Source: Sparus aurata
Lineage: Eukaryota > Chordata > Actinopteri > Spariformes > Sparidae
Direction of reading: 5' to 3'
Length of the DNA stretch: 64,000 nucleotides
NCBI RefSeq assembly: GCF_900880675.1
Contig: NC_044199.1
Coordinates: forward strand, 21,380,527-21,444,526
In this document: in pieces, positions 62,301-64,000 of the stretch
How positions within the stretch are numbered: the stretch's first letter is position 1
Layout of the letters: the number at the start of each line of letters is the position of its first letter
Made by a program: the position numbers and the translations under genes
Notes under the pieces: model-generated
The model's input: only the letters and a program-made list of their open reading frames with translations
Database searches by the model: none
Told to the model about the DNA's origin: nothing

Positions 62301-62765
62301 ACTCTCCAAAGACATCGAGTCAAGGCTGGCGCTGCTGGATCGAGAGGTCAACTACCTGCTCAATAAAGCCAAGTTTGCCAAGCCGAAGGCAAAAGCCAAG
62401 GCCAGAAATGGCACCAGCTCTGATAAAAGCAGCAAGGCTAACGGCACAGCAGAGGAGAAAGTAATTCCTCCCACAAAGGAACGCAAGGACACAAAGAGTG
62501 GTGCGTAAAACTAACATGTGACTGTTATTGTTTCCATTCAATATGAATAATAAGAATAAGATTTGTAAGGCTTAAATAAACTTGTCATTTGTATTTCGAT
62601 TTCAACACAGAAAGCCCAGAGGAAGTGCAGCCAGGCAAAGCCCCACCCACTGACAAGAGCACGGTACACACAGAGAGCTCTGACAGCCAATCACAGTCCA
62701 TAGAAGAAACAACAACTACAGGTCTGTCCGACATACCTGTTGATGATGATGCCGGTGAACATTAG
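22795..62765 (+). CDS. hyou1: hyou1, hypoxia up-regulated protein 1 (GRP170/ORP150), whole coding span
   Basis: Large Hsp70-family chaperone of the ER lumen that also acts as nucleotide-exchange factor for BiP. I joined 22 coding exons; all introns are GT-AG and all phases agree, giving about 987 residues (human about 999). Residues 1-23 are a signal peptide. The nucleotide-binding domain (about 24-410) has the phosphate-1 motif DLGSEW, DNTAVALNYGVF, phosphate-2 DMGSGSTT and adenosine motif VILVGGS. The substrate domain follows, then a Lys/Glu-rich acidic loop (about 585-690) and a helical lid. N-glycosylation motifs NLT, NVT, NET, NQT and two NGT fit an ER glycoprotein. The protein as read ends GEH, not KDEL-like, so a final exon may be outside the window. 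Introns total about 37 kb, mostly transposons. Identity is very sure; the last exon is not. Confidence 0.95.
23131..23224 (+). CDS. hyou1: hyou1 exon 3: phosphate-1 motif
   Basis: Residues about 24-55, VAVMSLDLGSEWMKMA then a KPGVPMEIVLN segment: the first strand and phosphate-1 loop of the Hsp70-type ATPase. Acceptor tttgcag, donor GTGAGT. Confidence 0.95.
24141..24448 (+). repeat. Interspersed repeat in intron 3
   Basis: Shares landmarks with 56290-56620: ttaaattgtactc, atagatacca, a gtccatg-type stretch, and an end with ctgctgacaaatcaaccaac and gtgaaaacataacctccttg. It resembles the 3' end of a common fish LINE or SINE; exact family unknown. Confidence 0.65.
24492..24570 (+). CDS. hyou1: hyou1 exon 4
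   Basis: Residues about 55-81, ESRRKTPTAVCLKENERLFG and GDSALGV, a highly conserved HYOU1 stretch. Acceptor cttcag, donor GTATGA. Confidence 0.95.
24708..24862 (+). CDS. hyou1: hyou1 exon 5
   Basis: Residues about 82-133, beginning SMKNPKTVYRRLQTLLGKK, in the ATPase domain. Acceptor atttcag, donor GTGAGT, phase 2. Confidence 0.95.
25205..25281 (+). CDS. hyou1: hyou1 exon 6
   Basis: Residues about 133-159, MQYTPEELLGMVLNYSCGLA: the conserved Hsp70 'eLlgmvL' helix, with an N-Y-S glycosylation motif. Acceptor ctccaag, donor GTCAGT. Confidence 0.95.
25384..25565 (+). CDS. hyou1: hyou1 exon 7: connect and ATPase core
   Basis: Residues about 159-219, containing VITVPAFFNQAERRAVLQAA and LKVLQLINDNTAVALNYGVF, the Hsp70 connect-1 region. 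Ends at aag before GTGCAA, a weaker donor than its neighbours but phase-exact. Confidence 0.93.
25873..25988 (+). CDS. hyou1: hyou1 exon 8: phosphate-2 motif
   Basis: Residues about 220-258, NVMFYDMGSGSTTATIVSYQ, the phosphate-2 loop of the ATPase, then a QPQLQIRGVG strand. Donor GTGAGT. Confidence 0.95.
26297..27128 (-). mobile_element. Tc1-like transposon in intron 8, internally deleted
   Basis: The right end carries gtgaatacttttggcaatat agtgta and the left end a related inverted form (atactgcaaaaagtatttgc), matching known fish Tc1 termini. On the - strand, the segment around 26818-26900 encodes WTLEQWRHVLWSAESLF, where the usual second catalytic Asp is Ala. The segment around 26400-26520 encodes a Tc1 C-terminus ending near LPRRVEAVIAAKGG. 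The middle is deleted and frames are broken, so it is immobile by itself. Confidence 0.88.
27165..27966. mobile_element. Possible TIR element remnant in intron 8
   Basis: cgccaattctccaactc near 27191 and ggcggagaattggcgat near 27920 are inverted to one another. They lie close to the ends of a roughly 800-bp stretch with no gene. A gtgtgtgt run lies at 27212. Target duplication not found; family unsure. Confidence 0.4.
28173..28359 (+). CDS. hyou1: hyou1 exon 9
   Basis: Residues about 258-320, FDRGLGGFEMDLRLQDHLAK, then FNEQKKSKKDVRENHRAMAK and a LKTVLSAN segment of ATPase lobe II. Donor GTGAGT. Confidence 0.95.
28501..28594. repeat. hyou1: (TTA)n microsatellite in intron 9
   Basis: About 30 nearly uninterrupted TTA units between exons 9 and 10. 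Confidence 0.95.
28735..28869 (+). CDS. hyou1: hyou1 exon 10
   Basis: Residues about 321-365, VEGLMDDIDFKAKVTRTEFE then ELCADLFQRVPRPVQDAL, a well-conserved ATPase segment. Exact 45 codons; acceptor ttttcag, donor GTCAGT. Confidence 0.95.
28870..30431. other. hyou1: Intron 10, left part: no gene seen
   Basis: Ordinary-composition intron sequence. At 30351-30420 there is a short fragment with gcagggtttcccccagtg and ccgccaggctaagc, resembling a hAT terminus. Otherwise nothing I can assign. Confidence 0.5.
31338..31411. repeat. 24-bp perfect inverted repeat within Helitron-like copy 1
   Basis: Arms 31338-31361 and 31388-31411 are exact reverse complements. The 26 bases between are in inverted order relative to copies 2 and 3. 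Confidence 0.9.
31584..31653 (-). promoter_or_regulatory. CCAAT/CACGTG module in Helitron-like copy 1
   Basis: Two repeats each carry gattggctctgg (CCAAT on the - strand) and are followed by CACGTGAC at 31646-31653. The same arrangement is in copies 2 and 3. A promoter role is inference. Confidence 0.4.
32457..32930 (+). pseudogene. Harbinger (HARBI1-like) transposase N-terminal pseudogene
   Basis: About 150 residues of the family's usual 350 are readable, in two frames. The break is at a T-run (about 32580-32588). The DDE catalytic region is absent. It lies inside the element at 32046-33592. Confidence 0.8.
33270..33379 (-). pseudogene. Harbinger Myb/SANT-like partner, N-terminal fragment
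   Basis: Starts MATGKRRATFFTPLELEI and continues LMHSYGERETVWENIGARVN, a Myb/SANT-like helix set, then is lost. It is opposite in strand to the transposase remnant, as usual in Harbingers. Confidence 0.65.
33860..34210 (-). mobile_element. Non-LTR retrotransposon 3' fragment
   Basis: On the - strand 34195-33989 encodes CSCQEPETVQHVLISCRNYD, a Cys/His segment typical of LINE reverse-transcriptase C-termini. It is followed by a 3' tail with ctgccgtaaaacccagaaga and a GAC/GAA-rich simple repeat. It resembles fish I/Nimb-type LINEs. The rest is truncated. Confidence 0.7.
34802..34884 (+). CDS. hyou1: hyou1 exon 11: adenosine-binding motif
   Basis: Residues about 366-393, DEIEQVILVGGSIRVPKVQE then VLLKAVGK, the Hsp70 adenosine motif. 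Acceptor aacag, donor GTAAGT. Confidence 0.95.
35037..35169 (+). CDS. hyou1: hyou1 exon 12
   Basis: Residues about 393-437, EELGKNINADEAAAMGAVYQ then AAALSKAFKVKPF, the end of the ATPase domain and start of the linker. Acceptor atgcag, donor GTCAGT. Confidence 0.95.
35170..35933. other. hyou1: Intron 12: A/T-rich, nothing assigned
   Basis: 764 bp of T/A-rich sequence with many tttatt-type runs. No repeat family or gene recognised. Confidence 0.6.
35934..36118 (+). CDS. hyou1: hyou1 exon 13: substrate-binding domain
   Basis: Residues about 438-499, VEFTREAEEEGFKTLKHNKR then PYPQRKVITFNRYNADFAF, the first strands of the beta-sandwich substrate domain. Donor GTTAGA. Confidence 0.95.
36885..37783 (-). 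mobile_element. Helitron-like element, copy 2 (intron 13)
   Basis: Same ends as copy 1: A|CTAGTGCAGTG on the left and ttttatatagaga|T on the right. About 550 bp of the middle are missing; the break joins cacatg directly to tgaaaaagcg, with gtg shared at the join. Two CCAAT repeats and CACGTGAC (37537-37544) are kept. Confidence 0.6.
37900..38040. repeat. (CTA)n-type imperfect trinucleotide repeat
   Basis: Runs of ctactacta interrupted by ccacta and ctgcta variants, inside intron 13. Confidence 0.9.
38145..38705 (+). repeat. Tandem tRNA-like repeats (three copies plus a partial)
   Basis: A unit of about 165 bp recurs near 38150, 38320 and 38480. Each has a tRNA-like head (tggtaaagcacatggctcat in the best copies, with B-box-like ggtttgattcc or ggttcgaatcc). 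Each also has a tail with cacatgcaca or ttgcataca followed by ggttga...attgatta. A shorter piece near 38675 (gactagttgataattgatg) looks like a fourth tail. They probably derive from one SINE amplified in tandem. Confidence 0.75.
38760..38898 (+). CDS. hyou1: hyou1 exon 14
   Basis: Residues about 499-545, SVFGSLNLTTVKLSGVDRSF then SKGIKAHFNMDESGVLLLDR, substrate domain with an N-L-T glycosylation motif. Donor GTCAGT directly after the cgt codon. Confidence 0.95.
39330..39387 (+). CDS. hyou1: hyou1 exon 15
   Basis: Residues about 546-565, VESVFETIAEDKEEESTLT. Donor GTAGGT opens the 17.4-kb intron 15. Confidence 0.95.
40120..40350. repeat. Irregular cluster of taatgtaataa motifs
   Basis: The motif ctca(t)aatgtaataa recurs at irregular 20-33 bp steps. 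Inverted forms (ttacattaagagcc, and attacattatgagtc at 40597-40613) lie nearby, which suggests a MITE with repeated ends. Confidence 0.55.
41943..42753 (+). pseudogene. L1 ORF1 (RNA-binding protein), frameshifted
   Basis: Residues about 75-140 form a Lys/Glu-rich coiled coil, followed by RRWNLRLNGLKEEKEENTRQ, the RRM-like start of L1 ORF1p. After about 232 residues the frame breaks near 42640. The C-terminus (ARKAVWPKIEQARKAG...) continues in the next frame to the stop at 42753. L1 ORF1p forms trimers on L1 RNA. Confidence 0.85.
42929..46655 (+). pseudogene. L1 ORF2 (endonuclease and reverse transcriptase), broken
   Basis: The first part (42929-43639) is an apurinic-type endonuclease: SVNARGL, ETHSK, GGDLNLV and a final SRIDHWL and DHSVI. 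A TAA at 43637 separates it from the reverse transcriptase (43646-45280), which has FLDFYKAFDSVEHP, AIPQGCPISPYLF and LADDTTLF; LADD stands where many LINEs have YADD or FADD. A frameshift near 45260 and stops near 45716 and 45882 follow. The C-terminal CTFCENDIETTDHIFFSC (about 46280) is the L1 Cys/His region. It acts in target-primed reverse transcription. Confidence 0.9.
47001..47128 (-). repeat. 37-bp minisatellite with CCAAT, Helitron-like copy 3
   Basis: The unit tgtggctacggtgtgcagtg plus attggctctgg(t/c)gctca repeats at 37-bp steps. Three copies contain the inverted CCAAT here, against two each in copies 1 and 2. CACGTGAC follows the last. Confidence 0.8.
47299..47372. repeat. (CA)n microsatellite
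   Basis: Over 30 uninterrupted CA units near the right end of Helitron-like copy 3. Confidence 0.95.
47590..50490 (-). mobile_element. Second L1-type LINE, 5'-truncated and internally deleted
   Basis: Read on the - strand: 50465-50011 encodes a basic linker (MLWEGAKVVLHGEIIAYASF; FLRQRTYGGPRAAKVLAYKL). Then the reverse-transcriptase palm appears with KGTRQGDPLSPLIFALCIEP (about 49730-49670) and MYADDMIIYL (about 49610). Then IWNGRKPRIKMNYLKLPKEMG follows near 49150, and a C-terminal CWRKCGEQIAHHSHVFWSC near 48280. The RT finger region is missing (deletion around 49860-50010). It is a different, older L1 lineage than the 41751 copy. Confidence 0.85.
50491..51641. other. hyou1: Intron 15 segment without recognised features
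   Basis: Contains a short aataataatagtaatag repeat near 50883, a pyrimidine-rich run at 51076-51125 and a gtgtgtgtctgcgtgt run near 51230. No gene or transposon recognised. Confidence 0.5.
51650..52743 (+). mobile_element. hAT element with perfect ends, internally deleted
   Basis: Both termini read TAGGGATGTCCCGATC inward, 16 bp perfect. The 8-bp target duplication TTCAGCAT is at 51642-51649 and 52744-52751. Inside, 51979-52365 encodes a hAT transposase fragment (SDMSTNITERVIKLIALENQ; VVEDQGFLHHLEFLNPRYAL), then a VSCVSHTLQLAVHENLL-type stretch near 52395. The rest of the transposase is missing. Subterminal regions are rich in ggatcggga repeats. Confidence 0.95.
51979..52470 (+). pseudogene. 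hAT transposase fragment
   Basis: About 130 residues before the first stop, matching the central region of ZBED-type hAT transposases; a further piece follows after a frame break. The BED finger and C-terminal dimerisation domain are not present. Confidence 0.8.
52975..53094 (+). repeat. Left half of an older split fish repeat
   Basis: Contains aaaatggccgacttcctgtt, tatgggtccatggacg and tgatacatgtgcatac. This is a common fish repeat whose continuation, cgttcatgtatgtgaagttt, resumes at about 55869. Confidence 0.6.
53207..53800 (-). pseudogene. piggyBac transposase C-terminal pseudogene
   Basis: On the - strand, MYNNTEYGVDILDKMARAYS (from about 53617) matches the piggyBac 'KGGVDtlDqm...ys' core. 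NILDLAGINARILFKEH follows in another frame (from about 53515). A Ser/Gly/His-rich stretch with eight Ser from an AGC repeat comes next, then CHKPVCGNCARRAKVICRL, the Cys-rich zinc-binding tail of these transposases. The N-terminal two-thirds are missing. Confidence 0.8.
54178..54660 (+). mobile_element. hAT 5' end with BED/zinc-finger N-terminus
   Basis: Starts cagggtgtccacggggttgt and an aaaaagtattaaaaagtaat region typical of a fish hAT family. From 54495 a frame reads MGKCNFSDQWLEDSRFKDWL then a DRREAYCHVSKKTM stretch. This is the N-terminal zinc finger of that family's transposase, with one expected Cys replaced by Ser (HVSKK). It is truncated after about 55 residues. Confidence 0.65.
55868..55990 (+). 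repeat. Right half of the split fish repeat
   Basis: Resumes with cgttcatgtatgtgaagttt and catggcgcgctatacag. Together with 52975-53094 it frames the composite element. Confidence 0.55.
56034..56240. repeat. Imperfect AAT/AAC trinucleotide repeat
   Basis: About 200 bp of aataat and aactacaataac variants in intron 15; frames across it are low-complexity artefacts. Confidence 0.95.
56290..56620 (+). repeat. Interspersed repeat in intron 15
   Basis: Second copy of the family at 24141-24448: ttaaattgtactcgcacata, gtccatgcattac, and an end with ctgctaacaaaccaaccaac and gtgaaaacatgacctccttg. Confidence 0.65.
56770..56846 (+). CDS. hyou1: hyou1 exon 16
   Basis: Residues about 565-590, KLGNTISTLFGGGSSEPTLN then VTEPVQ, the conserved 'LGNTISsLFGGG' and the start of the acidic loop; N-V-T motif. 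Acceptor cttgcag, donor GTACTT. Confidence 0.93.
57034..57213 (+). CDS. hyou1: hyou1 exon 17: acidic loop
   Basis: Residues about 591-650, DEEEVPPESGKDIKDESKDG and onward, almost all D, E, K, N, Q and S. This is the charged, unstructured insertion that sets HYOU1 apart from BiP. Exactly 60 codons. Confidence 0.93.
57331..57497 (+). CDS. hyou1: hyou1 exon 18
   Basis: Residues about 651-706. Continues the charged loop (EEKDGEKSGNAESEKDVEKK), then returns to a beta-strand segment, SEDITVTLVLNDILDP. Donor aa|GTAAAG; the next intron is only 79 bp. Confidence 0.9.
57577..57664 (+). CDS. hyou1: hyou1 exon 19
   Basis: Residues about 706-735, LQDLTDRDLAKQEREKTLNS then LEAFIFETQ, the start of the helical lid. 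Donor GTAAGC. Confidence 0.95.
57722..59046 (+). mobile_element. Kolobok-like DNA transposon in intron 19
   Basis: Ends A(C/G)GTCCCATATTAT are inverted and bounded by TTAA at 57718-57721 and 59047-59050. TTAA targets and a THAP domain are the features of Kolobok elements. It is 1.3 kb, so the transposase body has been lost. Confidence 0.75.
58026..58320 (+). pseudogene. THAP-domain remnant within the Kolobok-like element
   Basis: MSSLRVRHANCSVVGYKNQH then YSVPATEQQKRQWLYFMF fit the C2CH THAP DNA-binding domain (Cys, then Pro, Trp and a later Cys/His pair). One early Cys is Tyr here (VVGY for the usual VVGC). A continuation near 58205 (HWTASVTRVSTKLALP; or DCFSNEGQYKAGFA in another frame) shows a frameshift. 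Confidence 0.65.
59193..59449 (+). CDS. hyou1: hyou1 exon 20: helical lid
   Basis: Residues about 736-821, DKLYQEDYQLVVSEEEQEQI through EERRKWPDRLDALNSMLN, the Hsp110/GRP170-type lid. Longest complete coding exon but one. Acceptor ctccag, donor GTGGGT. Confidence 0.95.
59545..59629 (+). CDS. hyou1: hyou1 exon 21
   Basis: Residues about 821-849, RSAKMIPEDDQIFTEVELNM then LEKVINETM, with an N-E-T glycosylation motif. Acceptor ttaaag, donor GTAGGT. Confidence 0.95.
59630..62238. other. hyou1: Intron 21: no gene seen
   Basis: 2.6 kb, A/T-rich. A segment near 61262-61290 (tgttatcccaaggggaaatt) and one near 61572 (gattcaagatgtttgttgtc) resemble pieces of interspersed repeats. Long open frames on the - strand are low-complexity and not protein-like. 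Confidence 0.5.
62239..62500 (+). CDS. hyou1: hyou1 exon 22
   Basis: Residues about 850-937, TWKNQTVAEQEKRSPKQRPI, then LLSKDIESRLALLDREVNYL and NKAKFAKPKAKAKARNGT. End of the lid and start of the basic/acidic tail; N-Q-T and two N-G-T motifs. Donor GTGCGT. Confidence 0.95.
62611..62765 (+). CDS. hyou1: hyou1 exon 23, last exon seen
   Basis: Residues about 937-987, ESPEEVQPGKAPPTDKSTVH through SQSIEETTTTGLSDIPVDDD and AGEH, then TAG at 62763. No KDEL-like tail. A possible internal donor, cag|GTCTGT at 62722, or GTGAAC at 62755 could splice to a further exon beyond the window. Confidence 0.75.
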
Positions 62766-64000
62766 GCGGTGGACAAAATAATTGGAACACATTAAATGCA
62801 ACACTAATCTACATGCTCAGAAATCTCAACTGAACTGAATTAACTCCTTGCTCACACACAGCGTCTCAACAGAAATGTAACATTATCCTCCTGACTACCA
62901 CGGAAAAAAATATTGTCTAATCACAATTTTTTTTTAAATTCCCCAATCTTTATAAGGTAATTATAATACTGAAAACATTTTTCTTGAAGAAAAAGTTTAG
63001 TTATAAGATATCATGTGATCATGTTATGACTCTCTAGTAACAGTCCACTACAGTGGACATTGGAACGCCATACATGTGAAACTGAACCTTGATGGCAACC
63101 AAGGTGCTTCTGAGAATGACTCCCTTTCTTTTCATTAGAAAAAATAGAACAAAATGGAGGAAATGACTACAAATGTCCACTACGGAGGACATTTTTTAAA
63201 CGCTTAAATACTATGCTAAAATACAGTTAAAATAATTCAGACAATGTTTTAATGTGTTGTTGAGATACTTTTATAAAATATGCCAACAACATTTAAAGCC
63301 AAAATTTGCTCAATAAAAAGTATTATGCACTTACTTTTCCTCATCTCATAAAATGTGCTTGCACTGACGGATGCCATTTTCCTAAATGAGGAAGAGAAAG
63401 GTACCAAAGCCCCACACCTTCACATTTGGTATCATTGAAAAGCCCTAAATGTCCTCTGTAGATGGCAAAATGAGTTGATTCAGTAGTATGCAGTGGGTGG
63501 GAGATATTCAGGTTTACAAATGTCCTCCAGAGGACAAATTTGAGCTACTGGTAGTCAGGATGCTACATTAGTGCTGTCCACTGTAGTGGATCATATTTGC
63601 TAGTCAGTCATTCTGTTACTTTGGCCAGTAGCAATGCTAAGTCCAGTTGAGGTATCAGTATGTGTGAATTATAGCCTTGTGTACAGCTACAGTATAAGCT
63701 CATTCATTCTCTGGGGTGCTATTTTTGTCACATGATGGGTTACAACTTCATCTGCTACATTTAGCATTAAAGCTGTACACCTTTTACTAAGTCCTGGACC
63801 AACCTGAGGAGGTTTTTAATTATCTGCAAACTACTATTAATGAATAATGCTAATTTGCACATGAAAAAAGTAAATTCAAATTCAATTCAAATTGTGATTA
63901 TAAAACTGATATTTCCAGTCCTTGATTATGATTGGTTGTGCAAACCGCTTTCAAAGCCATTAAAATAAAATATTCACATGTGACTATGTTACACCATTAT
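62766..64000 (+). other. hyou1: 3' flank of hyou1, with possible poly-A signals
   Basis: AATAAA occurs at 63312-63317 and 63964-63969. No further coding exon or KDEL-type codons seen. If exon 23 is terminal this is 3' UTR and intergenic DNA; if not, it is intron. Confidence 0.5.
63050..63595. repeat. Cluster of 14-16-bp palindromes, probable MITE
   Basis: gtccactacagtggac (63052), gtccactacggaggac (63176), gtcctccagaggac (63520) and gtccactgtagtggat (63579) are self-complementary or nearly so. The outer two have inverted surroundings (gtaacagtccactacag against its complement near 63579-63619). Confidence 0.65.

Noticed and set aside
62766..64000. A further hyou1 exon encoding a KDEL-type end
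   Set aside because: I looked for Asp-Glu-Leu codons followed by a stop after a plausible acceptor and saw none in this stretch.

Overview
This window looks like nuclear DNA from a teleost fish, probably a ray-finned, percomorph-like genome. The evidence is a vertebrate gene split into many small exons with GT-AG introns, together with typical fish mobile DNA: Tc1, hAT, Harbinger, Kolobok-like and piggyBac remnants, fish L1 LINEs, tRNA-derived SINEs and Helitron-like elements. I found one cellular gene and no bacterial-type genes.

The gene is hyou1 (GRP170/ORP150, hypoxia up-regulated 1) on the + strand. It encodes the large Hsp70-family chaperone and nucleotide-exchange factor of the ER lumen. 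I assembled 22 coding exons between 22795 and 62765. Every junction keeps phase, and the product is about 987 residues with no internal stop. A non-coding first exon probably ends at 21678. Upstream lie two exact ERSE-II unfolded-protein-response boxes (20884-20894, 20929-20939) that overlap hypoxia-type RCGTG cores, then an ERSE-like box and a TATA box nearer the start. As read here the protein ends without a KDEL-type retention tail, so a last exon may lie past 64000.

Layout: 1-17730 is a higher-order tandem repeat array of five 3.1-3.9 kb units, the central pair duplicated as a block of about 7.04 kb. 17735-20815 holds SINEs, a Tc1 transposase pseudogene, a short hAT-like element carrying a SINE, TA repeats and a large imperfect inverted repeat. 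20860-21680 is the hyou1 promoter region and 21679-62765 the gene. Its introns have been swollen by transposons. Intron 15 (39388-56769, 17.4 kb) holds a Helitron-like element split by a 5.2 kb L1, a second damaged L1, a complete non-autonomous hAT and a nested hAT/piggyBac composite. Intron 8 holds a Tc1; intron 10 a Helitron-like copy, a Harbinger and a LINE tail; intron 13 a third Helitron-like copy and tandem tRNA-like repeats; intron 19 a Kolobok-like element with a THAP remnant. 62766-64000 is 3' flank with unusual repeated palindromes.

I could not run alignments or searches. Transposon family names rest on termini, target-site duplications and protein motifs read by eye.
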